Part shown: positions 34,301-46,300 of the stretch, piece after piece
How positions within the stretch are numbered: the stretch's first letter is position 1
Layout: every line of letters starts with the position of its first letter
Assembly (NCBI RefSeq): GCF_048569485.1
Contig: NC_134354.1
Span: forward strand, 445,576,779 to 445,640,778
Reading direction: 5' to 3'
Source: Anomaloglossus baeobatrachus
Lineage: Eukaryota > Chordata > Amphibia > Anura > Aromobatidae
Length of the DNA stretch: 64,000 bases
Position numbers and translations under genes: made by a program
Notes under the pieces: generated by a model
Database searches by the model: none
What the model was told of the DNA's origin: nothing
The model's input: the letters and a program-made list of their open reading frames with translations, nothing else

Positions 34301-37300
34301 AAGCACGGACGCAATAAGAACCTAACTGGTTTTTAGGAGCGACAATTACTGAGAAGTCTGACACTATCAGACACTGCTGACTGACGTGTATTATACACTA
34401 GACTTGTGCGTTATATAATAGTTTGTGCAAAACACGCACCTGTACGCTGCCACCGACTGCCACACACGTGCTGTTTTTAAATGCAAGCACGGACGCAATA
34501 AGAACCTAACTGGTTTTTAGGAGCGACAATTACTGAGAAGTCTGACACTATCAGACACTGCTGACTGACGTGTATTATACACTAGACTTGTGCGTTATAT
34601 AATAGTTTGTGCAAAACGCGCACCTGTACGCTGCCACCGACTGCCACACACGTGCTGTTTTTAAATGCAAGCACGGACGCAATAAGAACCTAACTGGTTT
34701 TTAGGAGCGACAATTACTGAGAAGTCTGACACTATCAGACACTGCTGACTGACGTGTATTATACACTAGACTTGTGCGTTATATAATAGTTTGTGCAAAA
34801 CGCGCACCTGTACGCTGCCACCGACTGCCACACACGTGCTGTTTTTAAATGCAAGCACGGACGCAATAAGAACCTAACTGGTTTTTAGGAGCGACAATTA
34901 CTGAGAAGTCTGACACTATCAGACACTGCTGACTGACGTGTATTATACACTAGACTTGTGCGTTATATAATAGTTTGTGCAAAACGCGCACCTGTACGCT
35001 GCCACCGACTGCCACACACGTGCTGTTTTTAAATGCAAGCACGGACGCAATAAGAACCTAACTGGTTTTTAGGAGCGACAATTACTGAGAAGTCTGACAC
35101 TATCAGACACTGCTGACTGACGTGTATTATACACTAGACTTGTGCGTTATATAATAGTTTGTGCAAAACGCGCACCTGTACGCTGCCACCGACTGCCACA
35201 CACGTGCTGTTTTTAAATGCAAGCACGGACGCAATAAGAACCTAACTGGTTTTTAGGAGCGACAATTACTGAGAAGTCTGACACTATCAGACACTGCTGA
35301 CTGACGTGTATTATACACTAGACTTGTGCGTTATATAATAGTTTGTGCAAAACGCGCACCTGTACGCTGCCACCGACTGCCACACACGTGCTGTTTTTAA
35401 ATGCAAGCACGGACGCAATAAGAACCTAACTGGTTTTTAGGAGCGACAATTACTGAGAAGTCTGACACTATCAGACACTGCTGACTGACGTGTATTATAC
35501 ACTAGACTTGTGCGTTATATAATAGTTTGTGCAAAACGCGCACCTGTACGCTGCCACCGACTGCCACACACGTGCTGTTTTTAAATGCAAGCACGGACGC
35601 AATAAGAACCTAACTGGTTTTTAGGAGCGACAATTACTGAGAAGTCTGACACTATCAGACACTGCTGACTGACGTGTATTATACACTAGACTTGTGCGTT
35701 ATATAATAGTTTGTGCAAAACGCGCACCTGTACGCTGCCACCGACTGCCACACACGTGCTGTTTTTAAATGCAAGCACGGACGCAATAAGAACCTAACTG
35801 GTTTTTAGGAGCGACAATTACTGAGAAGTCTGACACTATCAGACACTGCTGACTGACGTGTATTATACACTAGACTTGTGCGTTATATAATAGTTTGTGC
35901 AAAACGCGCACCTGTACGCTGCCACCGACTGCCACACACGTGCTGTTTTTAAATGCAAGCACGGACGCAATAAGAACCTAACTGGTTTTTAGGAGCGACA
36001 ATTACTGAGAAGTCTGACACTATCAGACACTGCTGACTGACGTGTATTATACACTAGACTTGTGCGTTATATAATAGTTTGTGCAAAACGCGCACCTGTA
36101 CGCTGCCACCGACTGCCACACACGTGCTGTTTTTAAATGCAAGCACGGACGCAATAAGAACCTAACTGGTTTTTAGGAGCGACAATTACTGAGAAGTCTG
36201 ACACTATCAGACACTGCTGACTGACGTGTATTATACACTAGACTTGTGCGTTATATAATAGTTTGTGCAAAACGCGCACCTGTACGCTGCCACCGACTGC
36301 CACACACGTGCTGTTTTTAAATGCAAGCACGGACGCAATAAGAACCTAACTGGTTTTTAGGAGCGACAATTACTGAGAAGTCTGACACTATCAGACACTG
36401 CTGACTGACGTGTATTATACACTAGACTTGTGCGTTATATAATAGTTTGTGCAAAACGCGCACCTGTACGCTGCCACCGACTGCCACACACGTGCTGTTT
36501 TTAAATGCAAGCACGGACGCAATAAGAACCTAACTGGTTTTTAGGAGCGACAATTACTGAGAAGTCTGACACTATCAGACACTGCTGACTGACGTGTATT
36601 ATACACTAGACTTGTGCGTTATATAATAGTTTGTGCAAAACGCGCACCTGTACGCTGCCACCGACTGCCACACACGTGCTGTTTTTAAATGCAAGCACGG
36701 ACGCAATAAGAACCTAACTGGTTTTTAGGAGCGACAATTACTGAGAAGTCTGACACTATCAGACACTGCTGACTGACGTGTATTATACACTAGACTTGTG
36801 CGTTATATAATAGTTTGTGCAAAACGCGCACCTGTACGCTGCCACCGACTGCCACACACGTGCTGTTTTTAAATGCAAGCACGGACGCAATAAGAACCTA
36901 ACTGGTTTTTAGGAGCGACAATTACTGAGAAGTCTGACACTATCAGACACTGCTGACTGACGTGTATTATACACTAGACTTGTGCGTTATATAATAGTTT
37001 GTGCAAAACGCGCACCTGTACGCTGCCACCGACTGCCACACACGTGCTGTTTTTAAATGCAAGCACGGACGCAATAAGAACCTAACTGGTTTTTAGGAGC
37101 GACAATTACTGAGAAGTCTGACACTATCAGACACTGCTGACTGACGTGTATTATACACTAGACTTGTGCGTTATATAATAGTTTGTGCAAAACGCGCACC
37201 TGTACGCTGCCACCGACTGCCACACACGTGCTGTTTTTAAATGCAAGCACGGACGCAATAAGAACCTAACTGGTTTTTAGGAGCGACAATTACTGAGAAG

Positions 37301-40300
37301 TCTGACACTATCAGACACTGCTGACTGACGTGTATTATACACTAGACTTGTGCGTTATATAATAGTTTGTGCAAAACGCGCACCTGTACGCTGCCACCGA
37401 CTGCCACACACGTGCTGTTTTTAAATGCAAGCACGGACGCAATAAGAACCTAACTGGTTTTTAGGAGCGACAATTACTGAGAAGTCTGACACTATCAGAC
37501 ACTGCTGACTGACGTGTATTATACACTAGACTTGTGCGTTATATAATAGTTTGTGCAAAACGCGCACCTGTACGCTGCCACCGACTGCCACACACGTGCT
37601 GTTTTTAAATGCAAGCACGGACGCAATAAGAACCTAACTGGTTTTTAGGAGCGACAATTACTGAGAAGTCTGACACTATCTGGACTGTTTTACACTGTGT
37701 ACACCAGCCCCAGATATGATGAAGGCTGGTATACGGTCACCACTACCCTGCCTGCCTGCCTGCCTGTATACTGCTACAATAGTCCTGACAAGGACTCTTC
37801 TGGTCACTAGCCTGTATTCCGACCTGGCTATACCCTGCCTGTATATAGCAACAATAGTCCTGAGAAGGACTCTGCTACTGTACTCCGACCTGGCTATACC
37901 CTGCCTGCCTGTATACAACTAGAATAGTCCTGAGAAGGACTTCTGGTCACACTGTTTGCAGCCCTGCTCCGGAACTAACTATAAAGGGCCGCAAAGCTTT
38001 CCCTGAATCAGCGACACTCTCCCTACACTCACTGTCAGAATAGCTGTGAGCAGAGCACAGCGCGCCGGCCTATATAAAGGCTCGGTGACGCTGTGCAGGC
38101 CGGCCAATCACTGCAATTCCACAACTAACAGGGCTGTGGCATTGCAGTGGTCTGCCAGCCAATCCCTGCATGAGGGCTGGCTCTCAAAAGAGCGCCAACA
38201 TGCAGAAATGAAGACCACGAGTAAAGCACGAGTATCGCGAGATTACTCGGTCCCCGCCGAGCAGCCCGAGTACAGTGATACTCGTGCGAGTACCGAGTAG
38301 TGACAAGCATGCTCGCTCATCACTAACTACGAACCCTTCTGATTCACAACAAGGAAAATAAGCTACATAGACTGCGCCTCAATTCAGGACTTAGAACAAA
38401 CAGGTTGAGAACAAAGGCAAACCTGACAACTTGGACAACCACTCCATTCAAGACACAAAAGCATCTAACTGTGTTATCAATGTCTTGGATTATAAACCCA
38501 ACAAAGTAGAACTTGCTGTGCTTTCTAGGGGACTCTCATTTTGTCCTACTAAAGCTCTAGACAAAACTGAACTCTGCAGCGACATGAAAGATTACTTCAG
38601 GAGACAGCATCAGAGGAAATATTTTAACAATGCAGATGATTCAGAATCCACCCAGCAAGAAGGAAGACGGATCTTGACAACCAGGAAAAGGTCAGATTGG
38701 ACACCTCCACCTGGACGCAACCCTCATTTGGATAATCATATAGACACTTTCAGACATTTGGTAAAATCCACTATCCTAGACACACACAGGAGGCAACCAT
38801 CCAACATCAGTGCCCAGGAGAGAAGGGCCATAAAATCTTTGAAAACCAACAAAGAAATCATCATTAAACCTGCAGATAAGGGGGGTGCAATAGTCATGAT
38901 GAACAAATAAGACTACATGAATGAAGCACATAGATAACTGATGGACACACGCTACTATAAAAAATTGGAGTCTGAACCTATACAGGACTATTACAAAGAA
39001 CTTAGCAAGTTGGTCTTTTGTCTGTCTGACACATCCTCAACAGCTGATGAACTGATACTGCTAAGTCCAAGAATAGGCACATTCTACATGCTTCCCAAAA
39101 TTCACAAATCTGGAAATCCAGGAAGACCCATCATTTCATGTGTGGGCACCCTCACTGAACAAGTCTCAGGATGGGTAGAGAGTGTCCTTAAACCCTTGGT
39201 AAGGGATACAACCAGCTACATCCAGGACACTACTAACCTATTTAAAAAACTATCAGCAATAGGTCCTCTTCCAGAGGGAACCATCCTTGCCACCATGGAT
39301 GTGGAATCCATGTACTCGAATATTCCACACCAGGATGGATTGAATGCCTGAAAAGTCTTCCTGAAAATACAGGAACTGATGCCAATTCTGTGGTGAAGTT
39401 ACAAAATTCATTCTCACCCATAATTACTTAGCATTTGACAATAACATATATCTACAGGAGACTGGGACTGCAGTGGGAAGCAAAATGGCACCACAATATG
39501 CAAATCTTTTCATGGCCAAGCTTGAGAGTGACTTTTTATCCTATTATCCTATCAGGCCTCTGACCTACTACCATTACATTGACGATATTTTAATCATCTG
39601 GACAGAGTCTGAGGAGCAGCTGAAGAACCTCCATGAACACTTTTATCAGTTTCATCCCACCCGCAACCTAACACTCAACTACTTCTGCACTGAAATCAGC
39701 TTTTTGGACACCATCATTAACACTAGAAGTCCCAGAAATTTCGAGCTCCATAGGGTTCCAATGGTAGAAATGTTAAATGACCCCTCTCTGGGACTTCTAG
39801 TGTTAAACTACGGAACAATGAAATAGAGACATCCCTGTACAAGAAGCCAATTGACCGTCCAACATACCTGAAATGGGACAGTTTTCATCCAAAACACATA
39901 AAAAACTCTATTGTATACAGTCAGGCCGTCAGGTACAATCGGATATGTTACAACACTACAGATAGAGACAATCACCTTGAGGGCCTCAGAAAGACCTTTC
40001 TGAATCAAGTCTACCACCCAAGAACAATTGAAAACCAGATTACAAGAGCCACCAGAACATCAAGAAACCATCTCCTACATTATAAAACTAATGAAGAAAA
40101 CAACCGGGTCCCTCTTGTAATCACCTACAATCCACATCTGGAGGTGTTAAGAGGAGCTGCACAGAAACTACAACCATTACTGCAAAAAGATGCCCTATTA
40201 AAATCTATTTTTCCAGTCCCCCCACTTCTGTGTTTTAGGTACTCCTCGAATCTAAGAAGCATCATTGTCAGAAGCTCCCTGTCCTCTCCAACAACAACAG

Positions 40301-43300
40301 GAACATTTCCCTGCAACCAGAAAAAATGTAAGACCTGTCCATTTATACAGTATTGACAACGGACAAGATAAAAGATTCCCGGCTCACATCAGGACTACAA
40401 GATCCCAGGTACCTTCAGCTGCACCACAACTAATGTGGTGTACTTAATTATATGTACCAAATGTCCAACTGGGGGTCTGTATGTAGGGGAGACAGGACAA
40501 CAGCTCAGGACAAGGATAAATTCTCACCGCCACACAATTAGAGAAAAAAAGGATAGATCTACCTATGGCCAAACATTTTTGTACCCCAGACCACAGCATC
40601 ACGGACATGAAATTGCTGGTATTGAAAGGAAATTTCAAGTCCCAGAGAGACAGGAGACTATGGGAGTACAAACTTATGATGAAATCTGAAATCTCATTGG
40701 AAGAAAACTTTAAACGCTGATTAAACAAGAACGACAAAATGGATTTTTTTTTTACTAAAAGTATTACTGTAATCAGTATTACAGCACCATTTTAAGACAT
40801 GTCTTTAATTTGCATTGTTATATGATGTTGATTCTCTTTAATGTTCGTTTGGACACTGGGCTCTGTTTAAAGACAGAGAACGCGAGAGTCACACAAAGGA
40901 AACCTTTCAGAAGTCTTGATTTCCTTTCAGTTTTGGTTATACCCTAGGCCTAGGGATTTGCCAACTCATGAAAAGTTTCTGAAGAGAGCTGTCAAGTATG
41001 GCATTTGGATAATAGATGTTGTCATAAGAAACTAAGGAATGTTCTGAAAATTATGATGATATCAATGATGATTAATAGTAATGTAATTACCTGCCAACAG
41101 CAATTGCAGCTATTAGTAATGCAAGTAAAACTGCCAGAAGAACCGAGAGAATCACAACAATTACGATCATTCCCGCACTATGTCCTCTGAATCCAGTATC
41201 AATAGTACTTTTGTTCCTTCCTGTTAAAAGAAAATACAATTTCACATACATAGTATAAATGTATATGCTAGGCTGCACTCACAAAGACATTGCAACTATG
41301 GAATAGTAAAAATATATATCTTGTGGATAGTAACTAATATTTTATTACAAAATTTTAAAGTAACATTTTGCAATAATGTTTTTGAACTAAAAAAAGACAT
41401 ACAACACCACGAAAATGTGTCATGATTAGTGATGAGCGAGTACGCTTGTCACTACTCGGTACTCGCACGAGTATCACTGTACTCGGGTTACTCGGCGGGT
41501 ACCGAGTAATTTCGCAATACTCGTGCTGTACTCGTGGTCTTCATCCCTGCATGCTGGCACTCTTTTGAGAGCCAGCTCTCATGCAGGGATTGGCTGGCAG
41601 ACCACTGCAATGCCACAGCCCTGTTAGTTGTGGAATTGCAGTGATTGGCCGGCCCGCAGAGCGTGACCAAGCCTTTATACCGGCGGGCGCGCTGTGCGCT
41701 GCACACAGCCATCTCGTATTCCCTGCTTTCCTCGCTCACAGGCGCCTATGATTGGTTGCAGTCAGACACGCCCCCACGCTGAGTGACAGGTGTCTCACTG
41801 CACCCAATCACAGCAGCCGGTGGGCGTGTGTATACTGTGCAGTGAAATAAATAATTAAATAATTAAAGAAAACGGCGTGCGATCACCCCAATTTTAATAC
41901 CAGCCAGATAAAGCCATACGGCTGAAGGCTGGTATTCTCAGGATGGGGAGCCCCACGTTATGGGGAGCCCCCCAGCCTAACAATATCAGTCAGCAGCCGC
42001 CCAGAATTGCCGCATACATTAGATGCGACAGTTCTGGGACTGTACCCGGCTCTTCCCGATTTGCCCTGATGCGTTGGCAAATCGGGGTAATAAGGAGTTA
42101 ATGGCAGCCCATAGCTGCCACTAAATCCTAGATTAATCATGTCAGGCATCTCCCCGAGAAATCTTCCATGATTAATCTGTAAATTACAGACACCTGTCAC
42201 TCAGCGTGGGGGCGTGTCTCACTGCAACCAATCAAAGGCACCGAAAAGCAGGAAAGCAGGGAATACGAGATTGTTTAATGAGCGGCCGGCTTTTTCAACA
42301 GAGGAAAAGCCGCCGGAGTTTAGTGAACAGCTGTGCAGCGCCGCGGCAGTGATTGGGGAACGGTAAGTATGAGAGAGGGGGGAGACTGACCGACAGACTG
42401 TGAGAGGGGGACAGACAAGACAGAGAGAAACCGACAGACAGACAGAGAGACCGACCGACGGACTGAGGGAGATAGAATGAAAAAAAAAAATGACCGACAT
42501 CGCTAGTAAAAAGCACAAAACGTGCGTTTTGGACATTGGAGTGCCACACAATGTTTTCACGTAAAATCTTTCATGTAATCTCAAAAAGTAACATACACCA
42601 GCTCTATCTCACTATTGGGTATGTGCCCTTAACATTTCCGCCATGAAAATTAATTTTGGTGTCATTTCGGAAGGTTTTCTGGTGAGTCTGTAAAAATGGC
42701 GTAAAACTCGGACAAAATTGTTCACAGCTGTGACTTTTGAGTGATAAATGCTTCAAGTGGTCTTCCCCATGCTGTTGCCATGTCATTTGAGCACTCTTCT
42801 AAGATTTTTGTGACATTTTTAGGGTTTCTACATGCTGCCGGGGGGTCATTTCATAAAAATACTCGGGTCTCCCATAGGATAACATTGGGCTCGGTGCTCG
42901 GGCCGAGTACACGAGTATCTTGGGATGCTCGGCCCGAGCCTCGAGCACCCGAGCTTTTTGGTACTCGCTCATCACTAGTCATGATGCCATGTGTACAACT
43001 GCCCTAAGAGAGGTTTTGCAGTGAGTACTACAGTCAGAGCAGGGTTACAATGACTCTAACTACCATCTCATTTGTTTTAACTTTTTAATCATTAATAAGC
43101 TGTGAAGTAGCAGTCAAACATCATTCTAAAATATGATACCTGCTAGGAGGTTGAATTTTTCAGACCAGCGTGTCTCTCTGGCTAGTGTAGTATTGTTCAG
43201 CAAAACAAATTTAACTCTAAAAATAAGAACAGATTTCAAACTTTTAAAATTGTGAAAAATAAGCATGTTAAACAGTATTTTATAGTTTGTGTAGTGATGG

Positions 43301-46300
43301 GCAGACCTGAAGATATTCGGGATCGGTGGGTCCAACCGAGTTAAAAAAAAGAAACAAACCCTGGTACGAAATTGACCCGAATATCTTGCAGGACGCCAGT
43401 TCCCACATAAGTCTATAGGGACCTGAATCATGGGCATAAAAATTGTGTTAGAAGGGATAGGAGGATTAGAGCAAGTACTATATACTTACCAATCTCTGTG
43501 CGCTGTAACACTGCTTCCGAGGCAGCTCATTAACCTCATACATATGTACCGCTTTCCCTGTCCACCGACAGTCCCGGTGTCATTTGCGGTCACAGCTGGA
43601 GGTTCCCACAGTCGTCTTCTGACCATAAATACCCTGAGTGACGTCACCGCTCATCGCTAAGGCTCAGTCTCTGCCTAAAGCCCACAGTGTGCGGCCATGT
43701 TCTGTGTCCACACGCTGCGGCTTCAGAATGTAGCAGAGTTGGAATCGTCGTGGCCCCTCATGTGGATTACGTCGGAACTGAGGTGTTTTTCGTGTTAATA
43801 AAAGAGTGAAAGAGGGTTTTTTTTGTATTTTATTTCAAATAAAAGATTTTTTTAGGTGTTTGTGTTTATTTATTTTCACTTACAGATTAGTAATGGGAGG
43901 GTCTCATAGACCCCCCCATTACTAATCTAGGGCTTAGTGGCAGCTGTGAGCTGTCATTATCCCCTTAGTACCTCAATTGCCAGTGCATCAGGAATTGTCT
44001 CATTTAATGGATGTGACAATCCTGGGTGGCTGCTAGGGGGGCCCAATAACCATGGGTCTCCCCAGCCTGAGAATACCCCCAGCTGTCAGCTTTCGCATGG
44101 TGAGGTATCAAAATTGGGGGGATCGCACGTTGTTTATTTTAATTATTTATGTAATAAAAAAAGCACCAAAATAAGAACACAGCTGGGGTCTGCAGCCTGT
44201 AGCCATATGCTTTATCTGTCCTGGGTATCATAATATGGGGGGACCCTTTGCCAAATTTTTAATATATTTATTTATGTTTACACCAGTCTAGACAGGCACA
44301 CAGTGATTGTGATTTACAGCAGTCAGACACGCTGTCACACAGGGTGGTGGCGTTGTCAGCAACCAATCAGAGATGTCGGGACTGCCAGTGGGTGGGGGGG
44401 GAAGTGCATATGTATTAAGGATAATGAGCAGCCCCAGAAGTAGTATGAGTAGCCCGGAAGCAGTGTTACAGCCACACAGAGACTGGTAAGTATAAAGTGC
44501 TTACTTTATTCTTATTTTCTTTTTTATTTATTTTTTTTTATTACCCAAGTTGTTGGATCTGGATCTTTACCTGAGAACTCTGGGCTTGGAGTCGGTGCTT
44601 TGGTACTTTTGAACCCACATGGATCCGGACTTTTACAGTCCGGGTACGCCCATCACTATTTATGTGACCTGTGCGATAGTTAATGGACTAATCACTTAAA
44701 GTGATAATACGTTTTGTGTTTTTTTATTAGTTGATTTAATAAAAAAATTTAAATGCATTCATTTGATATTTAATGAATTATGTTGAAATGATTTTTTTAT
44801 TCACAAAAAAACACACTTTTGACATCAGGAGGAAGAGCTGTGGCAGAAGTCTGATTTGTCCAGTGAAGTGTACACTGGTTGGTTGCCCTGGGACAGTCAA
44901 TGCTGACACCGCTGGAACAGCATCCACACCAGAAATGAGCATAGCTGTTATTATTATACTTGAGGGAAACATCGTGAGAGGTTGTCAGAGTAGTGGACAA
45001 CACCTTTAATAGCTCTCATGTTTATCACTAGAGTATAAAGAAAACACACACAACACAGAAAAATATTGGAGATGCCATACATCTTAACCTGGTGTCACAC
45101 ATAACGACAACGACATCGCTGTTACGTCACCATTTTCTGTGACGTAACAGCGACCTTGTAAGTTGCTGTTATGATCGCTGCTTAGCTGTCAAACACAGCG
45201 ACGCAGCAGCGATCATAACGTCGCTACATGTGCAGAGAGCAGGGAGCCTCACACACTGCTTAGCGCTGGCTCCTTGCTCTCCTAGCTACAGTACACATCG
45301 GGTTAATTAACCCGATGTGTACTGCAGCTACATTGCCTCAAGCATATGCAAAAATATTGGACTATACAATGAAAAATGCTACTTGCTAATTTGAACATGT
45401 GAATAATGAATTGCATACCTGCCATGAATATTAGGAAAAAGGAGATATTTAGCAATCGCATTGATCAATGTAACTGAGCCCCAAGACCTCGTCAAGGTAT
45501 ATCTCTATATTGGGGTCCCTAGCTCTGTGACCCTAACTGTGTGTCATCTCATTGCAATTAAAAACTGCTATGGGTGGAGAGGGGTAACTAAGGACTTTCT
45601 TATATAGGAGATGGAAAAAACATGGCCGAAAGGGGCGGAGCTGTGTTCACATTCAGAAAAAAACTACATATAACTGAATAGGATAACTGAAGTGAGCACT
45701 AATATATATATATGAGTTCAAGCCAAAAAATACATACCATATAAGAATAAGGCTGCACATCAAACTTAGATAATGGTATAATGCCTCAAGCATATGTAAA
45801 AATATTGGAATATACAATGAAAAATGCTACTTGCTAATTTGAACATGTGAATAATGAAATGCATACCTGCCATGAATATTAGGAAAAAGGAGATATTTAG
45901 CAATCGCATTGATCAATGTAACTGAGCCCCAAGACCTCGTCAAGGTATATCTCTAAATTGGGGTCCCTAGCTCTGTGACCCTGTGTGTCATCTCATTGCA
46001 ATTAAAAACTGCTATGGGTGGAGAGGGGTAACTAAGGACTTTCTTATATAGGAGATGGAAAAAACATGGCTGAAAGGGGCGGAGCTGTGTTCACATTCAG
46101 AAAAAAACTACATATAACTGAATAGGATAACTGAAGTGAGCACTAATATGAGATGACACACAGTTAGGGTCACAGAGCTGGGGACCCCAATATAGAGATA
46201 TACCTTGACGTGGTCATGGGGCTCAGTTACATTGATCAATGCGATTGCTAAATATCTCCTTTTTCCTAATATTCATGGCAGGTATGCAATTCATTATTCA

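Larger units (their letters stand above)
25028..38325 (+). mobile_element. hAT transposon, 13.3 kb, with satellite arrays
   Basis: Ends TAGTGATGAGCGAGTAC and GCTCGCTCATCACTA are inverted repeats of hAT type. The element is flanked by a perfect 8-bp duplication ACTACGAA (25020-25027 and 38326-38333), which also restores the Penelope sequence. Inside, in order: CTCGG-rich subterminal repeats, a 118-bp array, a transposase gene with BED finger and hAT C-terminal domain, an inverted partial copy of the 118-bp unit, a 5.6-kb array of 184-bp units, a set of about 68-bp repeats and the right subterminal region. Two solo LTRs interrupt the transposase. A deletion derivative lies at 41427-42977. Confidence 0.95.
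24661..40695 (+). mobile_element. Penelope-like element with GIY-YIG, split by a hAT
   Basis: An ATG at about 24703 opens a frame (MEGTRMYRIFMELKALL, then SKCKKENLIPKRTL) typical of the Penelope N-terminus. The hAT at 25028-38325 interrupts the element and coding resumes at 38334. The reverse transcriptase shows KPADKGGAIV, YMLPKIHKSGNPGRPIIS, TMDVESMYSNIPH, GSKMAPQYANLFM and YYHYIDDILIIW. The C-terminal GIY-YIG endonuclease shows CTKCPTGGLYVGETGQQLRT then RINSHR. Several stops and frame shifts, plus an 82-bp MITE at 39721-39802, make it dead. After about 40690 it no longer matches the pseudo-LTR, so its 3' end is missing or of another subtype. Confidence 0.9.

Noticed and set aside
32053-37678. 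CRISPR-like regular array
   Set aside because: The whole 184-bp unit repeats without unique spacers, and the context is a eukaryotic hAT transposon; it is a satellite.
43284-44666. Clear 8-bp duplication around element C
   Set aside because: Flanks AGTTTGTG and TTTATGTG agree at only 5 of 8 bases; the hAT-like call rests on the ends and the shared module instead.
45081-45091. Firm Kolobok assignment of the MITE at 45091-47437
   Set aside because: The left flank reads TTAA but the right reads TTGA, and ACCT also matches on both sides, so the target duplication is ambiguous.
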